A DNA stretch of 64,000 bases from Parvibaculaceae bacterium Mf 1.05b.01 (GCA_000509225.1 BAOK01000001.1:1674001-1738000); one strand, 5' to 3'; positions 1 to 9,608 are shown, counted from the first letter of the stretch. Program-made: numbers and translations. Notes: a model not told the origin generated them from the sequence alone.

Positions 1-438
1 ATTGATCTCAAGCCGATTGGTCCGACTATTGGCCAGGCATCAGGTATCAAGATGTGTTACGCGGCTCTCACAAAAGGACAAATGACGCTGCACGCGGCGA
101 TTCTCATGCTGGCCCACTCTCTGGATCTGCTGGGGCCTCTCTCAGCCGAGCTGGAACTCAGCCAGAATGATGCCTGGCAGCGCATGCAGTTTACGACGCC
201 TTTCATTGCACCTGATTCAGGCAGGTGGGTCGGTGAGATGAATGAAATTGCCGCCACATTTCGTGCCGCTCACCTGCCGACCGGCTTCCACGATGCCGCC
301 GCACAGGTTTTTGAAGCAGCCGCAACCACGCCGCTCGCTGCTGCTACGCGGGAGACCGCGGATTTCAGCGTACCTCTGAGCGAGGTTGTTGCGCTCTATA
401 CCGACGCTTGCCAGAAGGCGCTGCAGCGAAACAACTAG
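1..438 (+). CDS. NAD(P)-dependent oxidoreductase, DUF1932 C-terminal domain (5' partial)
   Basis: The reading frame is open from base 1, so the first ATG (position 52) is internal and the N-terminal Rossmann domain lies outside the window. The visible 145 residues begin with a Gly/Pro-rich stretch and GQASGIKMCYAALTKG, which resembles the all-helical C-terminal domain (DUF1932) of 6-phosphogluconate-dehydrogenase-like and beta-hydroxyacid-dehydrogenase-like proteins. The lysine in the GIKMC segment sits where this superfamily usually has its catalytic lysine. The substrate cannot be told. The stop overlaps the convergent kinase gene by 4 bases. Family assignment is from motif recognition only. 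Confidence 0.7.
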   Translation: MDLKPIGPTIGQASGIKMCYAALTKGQMTLHAAILMLAHSLDLLGPLSAELELSQNDAWQRMQFTTPFIAPDSGRWVGEMNEIAATFRAAHLPTGFHDAAAQVFEAAATTPLAAATRETADFSVPLSEVVALYTDACQKALQRNN

Positions 439-1820
439 GTGGCCCTCACCGGCAATCGCAAAACCGCTTTCAAACCCGGCTCAGCATCATCGAGCTTAAG
501 CTTGCCGCCATGCAATTGTGCCGCCGCCGCTACGAGTGATAGCCCAAGGCCACTGCCGGGTGTATTGCGGCTTTCTTCCAGGCGAACAAACCGTCCAAGA
601 ACGCGTTCTCGATCTTCAATGGCAATTCCTGGTCCATTGTCGGAGACACTGACCGTCACCGCACCCGGCTCCCGTCGTGCAACGACCCTAATCTGAGGCG
701 CACCACACGTCGCCTTGTTGCCATGCTTGATCGCATTGTCGAGCAAATTTGCGATCGCCTGTGCCAACAATTCCCGATTGCCGAATATCTCAAGTTCCTC
801 ATCGGTTTCCACGGTGCAGGTGATTCCGGCATCTTCGGCGACAGGTTCGTAGAGCTCAACCGCGTCATGCACGAGCTCTCCCAAATCAAAGCGCGTCATG
901 GTATCGCGCATAGACCCCGTCTCCGCACGTGCAATGGCGAGCAATGAATTAAATGTCGAGAGAAGATGATCTGCGTCAGCGATAGAGCGCTCAAGCTCCG
1001 TGCGAACTTCTTCGGTTGATCCCTCCCGCATCATCGCCATTTCAAGACGCGTCCTCAGGCGGTTCAACGGGCTTCTGAGATCATGGGCCACATTGTCGGT
1101 CACTTCGCGCATGCCGGTCATCAGACTCTCGATCTGTTCCAGCATCTCATTCAAATTCTCAGCCAGTTGGTCGAACTCATCACCAGATCCCGCGACGGAG
1201 ACACGCTGGGAGAGATCACCACGGATGATGTTGCGGCTGGTTTGGTTGATCTCATCAACGCGGGCCAACATGTTCCGGCTGATGATGACACCGCCGACAA
1301 GCCCCAGTGCCACAGTGAGGGCAATTGCCCAGGCAAGGGATGAGGTGATGAGGTTTTCAATGCTGCGCAATTCCTGCACGTCGCGCCCAACCAGGAGGAA
1401 TGACCCGTCAGGCAATGGAAACGCCCGCGCGCGCGCAGAGTGAACTTCCGAGCCTTCCATGGTGAGCCGATTGAACTGAAAATCCATCCACCCGTCGGGG
1501 CCTGGCTCCACCCCCGGCCGACGGCCCAGATTGCCCGCGAGTACGCTGCCTCTCGGATCGACGAGCAGATAGAGGCTCTGACGCGGGTCGCGGCTGCGTT
1601 GAATGACAATATGCACGAGCTGGGCAAGGCCCCCTTGGGCATATTGTTCGGCCAGACCTGTGATTTCCACCTGAACCGCTTCATCCGACTGGCGGGCCAG
1701 AAACCCGGCGGTGTTCCAGTACACATAACCCAGAAGCGCGATCGCAGAAGTGGCGAAAAGCGCGAGGTAAATCAGCGCCAGTCTGAAGGTGGTTGTATTT
1801 AGAAGATTACCCTGCTGCAC
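435..1820 (-). CDS. HAMP-domain sensor histidine kinase paired with the upstream response regulator
   Basis: Membrane sensor kinase, 461 residues from the chosen start. TM helices lie at about 12-34 and 160-181 and flank a periplasmic sensor region of about 125 residues. HAMP and HisKA follow (phospho-acceptor His246 in NVAHDLRSPLNR), then HATPase_c with NLLDNAIKHG, DNGPGI and GSGLGLSLV. An upstream ATG at 1880 would add 20 residues that merely re-read the conserved 3' end of the regulator gene. The GTG at 1820, overlapping the regulator stop by 14 bases, is therefore preferred and suggests translational coupling. It sits downstream of degP and the regulator, so an envelope-stress role is likely, but that is inference from context. 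Confidence 0.88.
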   Translation of the reverse strand: MQQGNLLNTTTFRLALIYLALFATSAIALLGYVYWNTAGFLARQSDEAVQVEITGLAEQYAQGGLAQLVHIVIQRSRDPRQSLYLLVDPRGSVLAGNLGRRPGVEPGPDGWMDFQFNRLTMEGSEVHSARARAFPLPDGSFLLVGRDVQELRSIENLITSSLAWAIALTVALGLVGGVIISRNMLARVDEINQTSRNIIRGDLSQRVSVAGSGDEFDQLAENLNEMLEQIESLMTGMREVTDNVAHDLRSPLNRLRTRLEMAMMREGSTEEVRTELERSIADADHLLSTFNSLLAIARAETGSMRDTMTRFDLGELVHDAVELYEPVAEDAGITCTVETDEELEIFGNRELLAQAIANLLDNAIKHGNKATCGAPQIRVVARREPGAVTVSVSDNGPGIAIEDRERVLGRFVRLEESRNTPGSGLGLSLVAAAAQLHGGKLKLDDAEPGLKAVLRLPVRAT

Positions 1821-2484
1821 GTAGCGAGTATCCGGCACCTCGGATCGTATGCAAGAGGGGAACGTCGAAATTTTTGTCAATTTTCGACCTGAGCCGCGAA
1901 ATATGCACGTCGATCACGTTGGTTTGGGGATCAAAATGATATTCCCAGACATTCTCCAGCAGCATCGTCCGGGTGACGACCCGGTCAGCATTTTTCATGA
2001 GATATTCAAGCAGGCGGAACTCCCGGGGCTGAAGGTCAATTTCAGTATCCGCCCGGGTCACCTTGCGGGCGAGCAGATCAATCTCCAGGTCACCCACCTG
2101 GAGTTTGGTTTTCACCTGATCCGGGTTTGAGCGGCGCACCAGCACCTCAATGCGGGCCAGCAGTTCCGCGAAAGCATAGGGCTTGGTGAGATAGTCATCC
2201 CCACCGGCCTTCAGGCCTTTGATCCTATCGTCCACTTCACCCAGGGCACTTAAGAAAAGGACAGGCGTTTCATTGCCTTGCTCGCGGATTGTGGACACAA
2301 CGGTCAGACCATCGCGTTTGGGCAACATGCGGTCAACAACCAGCACGTCATAAGGGGCAGACATGGCAAGCGTCAGACCATCGTCTCCATCGGCGGCATG
2401 GTCCACCGTATGACCACTCTCCTTCAAGCCTTTGACAAGATAGGCTGCTGCCTCGACATCGTCCTCAATCACCAATACCCGCAT
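1807..2484 (-). CDS. OmpR/PhoB-family response regulator downstream of degP
   Basis: A two-domain transcription factor of 225 residues. The receiver domain has the acidic pair in VLVIEDD, phospho-acceptor Asp51 in VVDRMLP and Lys101 in LTKPY. A C-terminal winged helix follows, with FRLLEYLM and IDVHISRLRSKI. An in-frame ATG at 2544 would add 20 unlike residues. The ATG at 2484 has a strong GGGAGG ribosome site just upstream and starts directly with the receiver fold, so it was chosen. The gene begins 113 bases after degP on the same strand and overlaps its kinase. In several rhizobia the ccm (cyc) genes are followed by degP and such a pair, and this arrangement fits that. Confidence 0.92.
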   Translation of the reverse strand: MRVLVIEDDVEAAAYLVKGLKESGHTVDHAADGDDGLTLAMSAPYDVLVVDRMLPKRDGLTVVSTIREQGNETPVLFLSALGEVDDRIKGLKAGGDDYLTKPYAFAELLARIEVLVRRSNPDQVKTKLQVGDLEIDLLARKVTRADTEIDLQPREFRLLEYLMKNADRVVTRTMLLENVWEYHFDPQTNVIDVHISRLRSKIDKNFDVPLLHTIRGAGYSLRAAG

Positions 2485-2597
2485 GTTCTCCCTCCCTTCC
2501 GCCTCTATCTCCGTGTTGTCCACGTTTTTGGGCGGCTGGCTCAAGTGTAACGCGGAAGTGGGTTGGCTGGCGAGTGCGGACCGAAACCGGGTGATGC

Positions 2598-4091
2598 TCA
2601 GGTCTCCTGCAGGCGTAACGCAACGAAGCGCTGTCCCCCATCAGAGCGGACCAAGAGAAGGACGGATTTGCGATCCTGCTCCTTTGCATCTGCAATGTCG
2701 TTTCTGACATCTGAGAGGCTCTCAACTCGGTCGCCGGCCACCTCAATGATGATGTCGCCTGGCCGCAGTCCTTTTTCAGCAGCCTGGCTTGCAGGCTTCA
2801 CCGCGCGGATGACAACACCTTCCGGACTTTCCGCAAGGGCCAACCCCAATCCATCAAGCACACCCTCATCTGCTGGCTCACTCAACGCGGCGGACTGGCG
2901 TTCTTCTGGGTAGGCGCCGATTTCCACGTCAATCGTCTGGCGATCACCATCGCGCCACAGATTGAACTGCGCGGTATGACCTGCTTTGAGCGCGGCGACC
3001 GCTTTGCTGACATCCTTGGGCGTTTCCATGATGGCGCCGTCGATGGAATAGATGACGTCACCCGGTTCAAGGCCACCCGCTTCGGCGGGACTTCCGGGAA
3101 CGACCTGCGCAATAAGCGCGCCTTCATCTGCTGAGAGACCGAGCGTCTCAGCGATTTCCGGACCGACCGGCTGGATCGCAACACCGAGCCAACCGCGGTC
3201 AACGCGCCCATTTTCGCGGAGGTCTGCAATCACATCTGAAGCGACATTTGCCGGGATCGCAAAACCAATGCCGACATTTCCGCCTGTTGGAGAAAAGATC
3301 GCGGTGTTTACGCCGACGACATTGCCACTCAGATCAAAGGTCGGGCCACCGGAATTGCCCTGATTGATGGAGGCGTCAATCTGAATGAAATCATCATAGG
3401 GACCAGCGCCAATATCGCGCCCGCGGGCCGATACAATGCCGGATGTGACCGTGCCACCAAGACCAAACGGATTGCCCACAGCGACGACCCAGTCTCCGAC
3501 ACGGAGGTCATCTGTTTCCTTGAAGGAGACGAACGGGAGTTCCTTATCGGTCTCTATCTTGAGGAGCGCGAGATCCGTCTTCTCATCAGTTCCAACAATC
3601 TCCGCCTTGGCTTCTGTGCCATCTTTAAACACGACAGAGACTTCAACGCCCTTGTCGACCACGTGATGATTGGTAACGATGTAGCCGTCTTCAGAAATCA
3701 CAAAGCCCGACCCTTGCGCTTGCGGACGCGGTCCGCGACGTGGGGTGGCCTCTTTGCTGCCCTGCCCACCTGGTCCTTCCCGGAAAAAGCGCTCGAAGGG
3801 ATGCCCCGGCGGGAAGCCAGGCCGTGGGCCGGATGCTGCGGCAGGTACCTGCTGTACAACCTGGATGCTCACAACGGCGGGGCTGACCTGTTCCACCATG
3901 TCCGCGAAACCAGCCATTGGCAGACCTGGGGCAGACCCGGTCTGAAGCGCCCCGACGCTCGTGTCTGCAGAAACAGGACGGTCAAGCGATGCTGCCCCAA
4001 AGCCGATGATGGCGGCAGCGCCGACAGCGGCGATAAACGTGCCTTTGTTGCAGAAGAAACTTTTATTGTTGGTGTTGTCGGATCGAGGCAT
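2598..4091 (-). CDS. degP: DegP/HtrA (Do) family periplasmic serine protease
   Basis: An envelope quality-control protease and chaperone of 497 residues, the usual Do-family length. An N-terminal hydrophobic segment (about 17-35) serves as signal or anchor. The trypsin-like domain carries the triad His143 (in NHHVVD), Asp173 (in KTDLALLKI) and Ser247 (in GNSGGP). Two PDZ domains follow: the first carries the VPGSPAEAGGLEPGDVI stretch and the second the KGLRPGDIIIEVAG stretch. A Gly/Pro/Arg-rich linker lies at about 85-125, as in the LA loop region. It is followed on the same strand by a response regulator and kinase, suggesting that the protease and its stress-sensing system are co-expressed. 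Confidence 0.95.
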   Translation of the reverse strand: MPRSDNTNNKSFFCNKGTFIAAVGAAAIIGFGAASLDRPVSADTSVGALQTGSAPGLPMAGFADMVEQVSPAVVSIQVVQQVPAAASGPRPGFPPGHPFERFFREGPGGQGSKEATPRRGPRPQAQGSGFVISEDGYIVTNHHVVDKGVEVSVVFKDGTEAKAEIVGTDEKTDLALLKIETDKELPFVSFKETDDLRVGDWVVAVGNPFGLGGTVTSGIVSARGRDIGAGPYDDFIQIDASINQGNSGGPTFDLSGNVVGVNTAIFSPTGGNVGIGFAIPANVASDVIADLRENGRVDRGWLGVAIQPVGPEIAETLGLSADEGALIAQVVPGSPAEAGGLEPGDVIYSIDGAIMETPKDVSKAVAALKAGHTAQFNLWRDGDRQTIDVEIGAYPEERQSAALSEPADEGVLDGLGLALAESPEGVVIRAVKPASQAAEKGLRPGDIIIEVAGDRVESLSDVRNDIADAKEQDRKSVLLLVRSDGGQRFVALRLQET

Positions 4092-4226
4092 GTTGAGGGA
4101 ACTCCATTAAATTGGTTCCTTACAAACATGGGGATGCCCGCCTTACCGTCACCTGAACGGCCCATTACTTTTCGTTTAGCGCAGCGCCGCCTTCTCGCCA
4201 CAATTGAAACGCAACCGGCGGTTTCT

Positions 4227-5462
4227 CTAGGCTTTCAGCCTTGTCACGACCTCGATATCTGATTCAAGCGTTCGATGGACTGGACACTTATTCGCGATCT
4301 CGACGAGTTTCGCGCGCTCCTCATCGCTCATATCACCTTCAATCGAGAGCTCGCGGTACATCACATCTATCTTCTGATTCCCTTCAGCGGCACATTCTTC
4401 ACAATCATCAGCATGGACCTTGTCATGGGAGAGGGTCACGCCGAGCTTGGTAGCGTTTATGCCCTTCCGCGCTGCATACAAGCGCATGGTCATGGAGGTA
4501 CAGGCACCAAGGCCTGCCAGCAGCAGATCATAGGGTGCGAGGCCCGTGTCATCGCCGCCCACTTTCTTAGGCTCGTCTGCAAAGATTTCGTGATTGCCAA
4601 TGCGGACAAGATGCTGGAACTTTCCAGCTCCTGTTTCTTCAACAGTCACCTTTCCCTTCTCTAGCGGGAGCAGGTCTGCCGCGTCTGTTTCTGGCAGATA
4701 GCGGGACGCCCAAGCGGAGAGGACATCTGCGACATAGATGGCGTCTTCCTTGCGGGTGAGCAGATGATCAGCATCGTCAAGCGACACAAAGCTCTTCGGG
4801 TGTTTGGCTGCCGTGAAGATGTCGGCTGCATTGTCCACGCTCACCTGCGCATCAAGCGGCGCGTGAAAAACGATCAGCGCCTTCTTCAGGGTTGCGATTT
4901 TGTCTTTGAGGGTTGTCTCCGCGATGTCCTCAAGGAACTGCTTCTTGATCTTGAAAGGCCGTCCCGCAAGCGTGACCTCTGCTTCGCCGTCGCGTTCGAT
5001 CGTCTCAATATCATTGGCAAAGGAATCGGCTACATGGTGCGCGGTTGAGGGTGCGCCGATGGTTGCGACAGCAACGGCTTCCGGCACTTCAGAGGCAGCG
5101 GCGAGCACGGCGGCGCCACCCAGAGAATGGCCAACCAGAACACGGGGGGCTTCATGCTCTGTGCGCAGATAGTCAGCCGCGGCAACAAGGTCTGCGACGT
5201 TCGAGGAGAAATTCGTATTGGCGAAATCCCCTTCGCTCATGCCAAGTCCTGTGAAATCAAACCGCAGGACTGCGATGCCCCGCTCTGCCAGCGCGCCGGC
5301 AATCCGCGACGCAGCAAAAATGTCTTTAGAACAAGTGAAACAATGAGCAAAGAGCGCATAGGCCCGGATCGGACCGACAGGACGGTCGAGGCGGGCCGCA
5401 AGCGTATCGCCCAGACTGCCAGTAAACGTGATTTTTTCAGAGCGTACGGAACCGGTCGCCAT
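4227..5462 (-). CDS. Bifunctional alpha/beta hydrolase - OsmC family fusion
   Basis: A 411-residue two-domain protein. Residues 1 to about 260 form a serine alpha/beta hydrolase: the nucleophile elbow is GHSLGG, an oxyanion-type AHCFTCSKD segment precedes it, and a late ADHLL supplies the probable His. Residues about 270-411 are OsmC/Ohr-like, with the first redox cysteine in LGACTSMTMRLYA and the second in NKCPVHRTLE. The two cysteines imply thiol-based peroxidase activity on organic hydroperoxides. The hydrolase half may release the substrate. This fusion is a recognised architecture in alphaproteobacteria. The start has a good GGGAGG site. It lies between ccmH and degP in a same-strand run. 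Confidence 0.9.
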   Translation of the reverse strand: MATGSVRSEKITFTGSLGDTLAARLDRPVGPIRAYALFAHCFTCSKDIFAASRIAGALAERGIAVLRFDFTGLGMSEGDFANTNFSSNVADLVAAADYLRTEHEAPRVLVGHSLGGAAVLAAASEVPEAVAVATIGAPSTAHHVADSFANDIETIERDGEAEVTLAGRPFKIKKQFLEDIAETTLKDKIATLKKALIVFHAPLDAQVSVDNAADIFTAAKHPKSFVSLDDADHLLTRKEDAIYVADVLSAWASRYLPETDAADLLPLEKGKVTVEETGAGKFQHLVRIGNHEIFADEPKKVGGDDTGLAPYDLLLAGLGACTSMTMRLYAARKGINATKLGVTLSHDKVHADDCEECAAEGNQKIDVMYRELSIEGDMSDEERAKLVEIANKCPVHRTLESDIEVVTRLKA

Positions 5463-5562
5463 GGAACCCTCCCAGGGTGCTGTCCAACAAGATCGACGAC
5501 GCTGCTTTGGAGCGCCGTCTCAGCCTAAGCTAGCATCCATATGGCGAAATGGGCAGACAGCC

Positions 5563-6039
5563 TCAATCGGTCCGTGGATCACGGGCAATCACAATTTCCT
5601 CAAGTCGGGCTTTTTCTAACTCTGACAGAGGTTCGGGCGCCTCCGCGACTTCCGGACGGCGGCTGCGCACATAAACCAGGACAGAGGCAATGCCGGCGAG
5701 AAGGACGATGAAGGGAGCAAGCCACAGAAGGACTGTTCCTGCGCGGAGCGGTGGCCGCAGCAGCACAAATTCACCATAGCGGTCGACAATGTAGGACAGG
5801 ACTTCCGCGTCCGTGTCGCCTTCTTGCAGCCGATCTCGCACAAGGACTCTCAAATCTTTGGCAAGCGGCGCGTCACTATCGTCAATCGACTGGTTCTGAC
5901 ACACCAAACAGCGCAGCTCCTGAGACAGGCCTCTGGCGCGTTCTTCGAGGACGGGGTCATCCAGGCGTTCCCCCGGGTCCACCGCGGCGGCGGGACTCGC
6001 AATCAGGAGCACAACCAACAGCGCTGCCAGCCGCATCAT
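5563..6039 (-). CDS. ccmH: Cytochrome c maturation protein CcmH (CycL)
   Basis: A thiol oxidoreductase subunit of the haem-ligation complex. It acts on apocytochrome c in the periplasm together with CcmF and CcmI. The 158 residues start with a cleavable signal (to about residue 19, ASPAAA). The redox motif LRCLVCQNQ follows, then a three-helix domain, one TM helix at about 105-125 and a short cytoplasmic tail. The start codon overlaps the ccmF stop (ATGA), showing translational coupling. This is the last gene of the ccmE-ccmF-ccmH block. No ccmG or ccmABCD is seen here, so those must be elsewhere. Confidence 0.95.
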   Translation of the reverse strand: MMRLAALLVVLLIASPAAAVDPGERLDDPVLEERARGLSQELRCLVCQNQSIDDSDAPLAKDLRVLVRDRLQEGDTDAEVLSYIVDRYGEFVLLRPPLRAGTVLLWLAPFIVLLAGIASVLVYVRSRRPEVAEAPEPLSELEKARLEEIVIARDPRTD

Positions 6040-8015
6040 GCGGGCACACCAGGTTTGGCATTGCGGGCACGTACAGGCGCCCCCACACGGTAGCGCCGAT
6101 CACTCAGCGAAATCATGCCGCCCAGGACCATAATCACGGCGCCAATCCAGACCCAGGGAACCAGCGGGTTCACATAGGCGCGCACGGTCCACGCACCTGT
6201 ACCTGTCGGATCTCCCAGCACCACATAAAGATCCGCCACCCAGATTGTATAAATAGCGGCTTCTGTCGTCGGCATTTCAGAGACAGGATAGACACGCTTC
6301 TCGGGTGTCAGGGTCGCAATCTCTTTGCCATTGCGCTCAACCAGGAAAGAGCCTCTGTCGGCCCGGAAGTTCGGGCCCTGATAGGATTCCACATTCTGAA
6401 ACGTAATTGCGTAGCTGCCCACATCAAATGTCGCGCCCGGCGCAAGGGCTTCGATGACCTCCACGCGCCAGGACGTGATGCCAACAATGCCAATCACCAT
6501 GACGCCAACACCGGCATGTGCCATCGCTGTGCCCCAGGCGGAACGTGGCAAACGCCGAGCCTTGCCGAAGGCCTCCGCCACAGTCGCCCCACGGAACAGA
6601 CGCACGCGGTAGCCGATTTCAGAGAAGGCCCCGGCGATCAACCAGACACCGAGCGCAATGCCAAAAGGCGCGCCCCACGGACCGTCATTCTGCCACATCC
6701 ACGCGGCGGCAAGACCGATGGTGCTAATCGCTGCGGCAACGCCAAGCCGTTGGGTTGCGCCCAATACATCTGCCCGCTTCCAGCCCAGCATAGGACCAAA
6801 GGGGACCAACAGGAGAAGTGGAATGACGATGGGCACAAAGGTGAGATTGTAGAACGGCGCCCCAACGGAGATTTTGCTTCCGTCAACTGCATCAAGCGCC
6901 AACGGGTAAAGCGTGCCGACAAACACGGCAACCGTTGCGGCAGTGAGTAGAAGATTGTTCACGATGAGCGCTGCTTCGCGACTTAACGGCGCGAACAGGC
7001 CTTCGACTTTAAGCGCGGGCGCGCGGATCGCGTAGAGCGTCAATGCCCCGCCGACGAAGAAGACCAGAATGCCGAGGATTACGACGCCCCGTGCTGGATC
7101 CACTGCAAAGGCGTGCACGGATGTCAGGACGCCGGATCGCACCAGGAAAGTGCCAATGAGGCTCAGCGCAAAGGTGAAGATCGCCAACAACAAGGTCCAG
7201 CGCTTCAGTGCGCCGCGTTTCTCCACCACAATTGCCGAATGAAGAAGGGCCGTCCCGAGCAGCCAGGGCATGAGCGAGGCATTTTCAACCGGGTCCCAGA
7301 ACCACCAGCCACCCCAGCCGAGTTCGTAATAGGCCCACCAGGATCCCATGGCGATGCCAAGCGTCAGACAACACCAAGCAGCCAGCGTCCAGGGTCGCAC
7401 CCAGCGGGCCCAGGCCGGATCAACTTTGCCTTCCAAGAGGGCGGCAACGGCAAAGGAGAAGGCGATCGAAAAGCCCACATAGCCCGCATAGAGGAAGGGC
7501 GGATGAAAAGCGAGCGCCGGATCCTGCAGGATCGGGTTGAGGCCATTGCCATCAAACGGTGCGGGATCAAGGCGCAGGAAGGGGTTCGAGGTGAAAAGCA
7601 GGAACATAAGGAACGCGGCACCGATCAGTCCCTGAACACCCAACACCCGGGCACGCAGGCCATCGGGCAGATTGCCGCCGAAGAAAGCCACTGCGGCGCC
7701 AAAGGTTGCGAGGATCAGGGTCCAGAGCAGCATGGAGCCTTCATGGTTTCCCCAGGCGCCTGTGAGCTTATAGATGAGCGGTTTGGCGCTGTGGGAGTTC
7801 GCCGTCACGAGAGACAAGGAAAAGTCAGATACCGCAAACGCATAGACAAGAGCGAGAAAGGAGACTGACAGCAAAACGAATTGGACCCGCGCCGCTGGTA
7901 CCGCAAGCCGCCCGAAGGCTGCGTTAAACGGCATGCCGAGCAGCGGGCCGAAGGCCTGCACCAGCGCGACGCCAAGTGCCAGGACCAACACAAAGTGGCC
8001 GAACTCAGCAATCAT
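6036..8015 (-). CDS. ccmF: Cytochrome c maturation haem lyase subunit CcmF (CycK)
   Basis: A polytopic inner-membrane protein of 659 residues that transfers haem from CcmE to apocytochrome c. The diagnostic tryptophan-rich periplasmic signature GWGGWWFWDPVEN is present, together with many TM helices (about 15) and conserved histidines such as those in WGNHEG, AFHPPFL and LLHSAI. The length matches the family. ATGA overlaps join it to ccmE upstream and ccmH downstream, so the three genes form one translationally coupled operon. Confidence 0.97.
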   Translation of the reverse strand: MIAEFGHFVLVLALGVALVQAFGPLLGMPFNAAFGRLAVPAARVQFVLLSVSFLALVYAFAVSDFSLSLVTANSHSAKPLIYKLTGAWGNHEGSMLLWTLILATFGAAVAFFGGNLPDGLRARVLGVQGLIGAAFLMFLLFTSNPFLRLDPAPFDGNGLNPILQDPALAFHPPFLYAGYVGFSIAFSFAVAALLEGKVDPAWARWVRPWTLAAWCCLTLGIAMGSWWAYYELGWGGWWFWDPVENASLMPWLLGTALLHSAIVVEKRGALKRWTLLLAIFTFALSLIGTFLVRSGVLTSVHAFAVDPARGVVILGILVFFVGGALTLYAIRAPALKVEGLFAPLSREAALIVNNLLLTAATVAVFVGTLYPLALDAVDGSKISVGAPFYNLTFVPIVIPLLLLVPFGPMLGWKRADVLGATQRLGVAAAISTIGLAAAWMWQNDGPWGAPFGIALGVWLIAGAFSEIGYRVRLFRGATVAEAFGKARRLPRSAWGTAMAHAGVGVMVIGIVGITSWRVEVIEALAPGATFDVGSYAITFQNVESYQGPNFRADRGSFLVERNGKEIATLTPEKRVYPVSEMPTTEAAIYTIWVADLYVVLGDPTGTGAWTVRAYVNPLVPWVWIGAVIMVLGGMISLSDRRYRVGAPVRARNAKPGVPA

Positions 8016-8494
8016 GGGTAGGCCCCTTGTCCGTAGGTTTCGCGATGGGGTGCTTCTGCCCCTTCGCCCTGCCAGTTGCCATTCCGCTTCAGCGCATCGG
8101 CCACTTCTGGCGGCATGTAATTCTCATCATGCTTGGCAAGCACCGTGTCGGCGCTAAATTTCAGGTCCGCCTGCAAGACACCTTCGGCCACCACGCCCTG
8201 GCCCTCTCGAAAGAGGTCCGGCAGGATGCCGTCATAAGTCACAAAAAGGGTTTCGGAGAAATCAGTGACGGCAAAGCGGACAAAAGTCCCCTCGCCACGT
8301 TCAATGCTGTCTTCAACGACCAGACCGCCGATCCGCATGCGGGTGCCCTCTTCCACGTTCTGCTCCACGAGATCCGCGGGGCTGTAGAAGAAGACAATAT
8401 TGTCACTCAGGGCATAGAGCACGAGGCCAACGGCCAGGCCCAAAATGCCAAGGCTGGTGCCAATCATGGTGGCGCGGCGCTGCTTACGCGTCAT
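8012..8494 (-). CDS. ccmE: Haem chaperone CcmE (CycJ)
   Basis: A periplasmic, membrane-anchored haem chaperone of 160 residues that holds haem covalently before passing it to CcmF. It has a basic N terminus, one TM helix (about 9-30), a beta-barrel OB fold and the haem-attachment motif LAKHDENYMPPEV, in which the His is the covalent haem site and the Tyr is the likely axial ligand. The gene overlaps ccmF by 4 bases. Unusually, its upstream neighbour is a chitosanase-like gene and not ccmI. Confidence 0.97.
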   Translation of the reverse strand: MTRKQRRATMIGTSLGILGLAVGLVLYALSDNIVFFYSPADLVEQNVEEGTRMRIGGLVVEDSIERGEGTFVRFAVTDFSETLFVTYDGILPDLFREGQGVVAEGVLQADLKFSADTVLAKHDENYMPPEVADALKRNGNWQGEGAEAPHRETYGQGAYP

Positions 8495-8678
8495 GGATCC
8501 TCACAGACTCAGGGAGCCTCACACATTTCAGGCCAGCGACAAGACGCCCGCCCTTCCTGGTTTCAGGTATACCTTCGCTCACCCAAGTCGCAAAACGGCA
8601 AATCGCCGCGCATTGATTGGTCCTGGTTCCAACGCATTTCCGGACGGACAACCAGTGGCCACTTGTCCTGCAGATGCT

Positions 8679-9608
8679 CTAAAGCCCCAGCGCCGAGCGG
8701 GTTATTGGGCCGACCATGCCGTCGACGCCGAGACCCAGTTCCTTTTGACGCTCCCGGACGATCCGCTCCAGGTTCGCATCGAAGATCCCGTCTACATTAA
8801 TGGCATATCCCGCCTCGATCAGGGCCTCCTCGAGCTCCCGGACATCCGCCCCACTCATGGGCGGATCGGCGAGTTTTAGTGTCCTGAGCCCGGCATCCTC
8901 TGCCGTCACCCGTACAGGGGCGGCAACCTCCAAAGCATCGCGGTCGATCCGCACGCCCCGGGCTGTAAAGGGCAGATCAAGGGCCCAGTTGTCTGCGTCC
9001 ATCAGCGCCAAGAACACATCCATGCGATAGACAGTCTTCTGCAGTAGGCGGTTTCGATGGGAGGCCAGCCAATCCCGGCGTTCTGCAACATAGCGCCTGA
9101 TCCATGACCGCGCGCTCGTTTCACTGGGGTGTCCATGTCTCTCCAGGGTGCGGTTTTTTATGAACCGCCAGGACCCATGGATATGGCTGTCATAGACCAC
9201 TGCAATGGCGAGCGGGTCGGTGAGGCCCAAGGCCTCTGCCGCACGCGCAGCCGGTGCCCAATAGGCGTCATCAAAAAAGCGATCCTGCTCCTCCTGCATG
9301 ACCGGATCGTCTCCAGCGGCCTCCAGCAGAGCTTTCAGCGTGGCATCAAAATCTAGGCTGACGTCCATGTCGCTTAAGCGTTGAAGATAGGGTTCGAGAT
9401 GGCGTCCAAAGGCGGCCCCGGCTGCATTCACATAACGCTTAATGAGCAGGAAGAGGTTGCCCGATGCCAGCGTTGTCTGCGCGCGGCCGTAGGTCAGGTG
9501 TCCAGTGTCGCCCGGCAGGAGCGTGACTTTGCCATAGTCTCCCAGGACAGCGCCGGTTTCGAAAATATTCACAACCGCCTGCGCAGCCTTTTTTTCTATC
9601 TCGTTCAT
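8679..9608 (-). CDS. GH46-type chitosanase-like protein with C-terminal peptidoglycan-binding domain
   Basis: 309 residues with no signal peptide. The N-terminal 230 resemble family-46 chitosanases: IFETG with Glu17, then YGKVTLLPGDTGHLTYGRAQ with Asp34, the spacing expected of the general acid/base pair. A C-terminal segment (about 245-309) looks like a peptidoglycan-binding-1 helical bundle (GADVRELEEAL, VDGIFDANLERIVRERQ, LGLGVDGMVGP). The combination suggests hydrolysis of a beta-linked amino-sugar polymer while bound to cell wall. No export signal is visible, so the route out of the cell is unclear. The start has a GGAG site. It sits between ccmI and ccmE, an unusual place. Confidence 0.82.
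   Translation of the reverse strand: MNEIEKKAAQAVVNIFETGAVLGDYGKVTLLPGDTGHLTYGRAQTTLASGNLFLLIKRYVNAAGAAFGRHLEPYLQRLSDMDVSLDFDATLKALLEAAGDDPVMQEEQDRFFDDAYWAPAARAAEALGLTDPLAIAVVYDSHIHGSWRFIKNRTLERHGHPSETSARSWIRRYVAERRDWLASHRNRLLQKTVYRMDVFLALMDADNWALDLPFTARGVRIDRDALEVAAPVRVTAEDAGLRTLKLADPPMSGADVRELEEALIEAGYAINVDGIFDANLERIVRERQKELGLGVDGMVGPITRSALGL

Noticed and set aside
3663-4262. A 199-codon plus-strand frame opposite the degP start
   Set aside because: Antisense to degP; the product is Cys/Arg-rich with no family resemblance.
5751-6950. A 399-codon plus-strand frame opposite ccmF and ccmH
   Set aside because: It lies fully antisense to strongly supported ccm genes, its product is Arg/His/Pro-rich without fold-like pattern, and it arises from the high-GC codon bias of the real genes.
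7113-7868. A 251-codon plus-strand frame opposite ccmF
   Set aside because: Antisense shadow of ccmF; charged, repetitive low-complexity product and no ribosome site.
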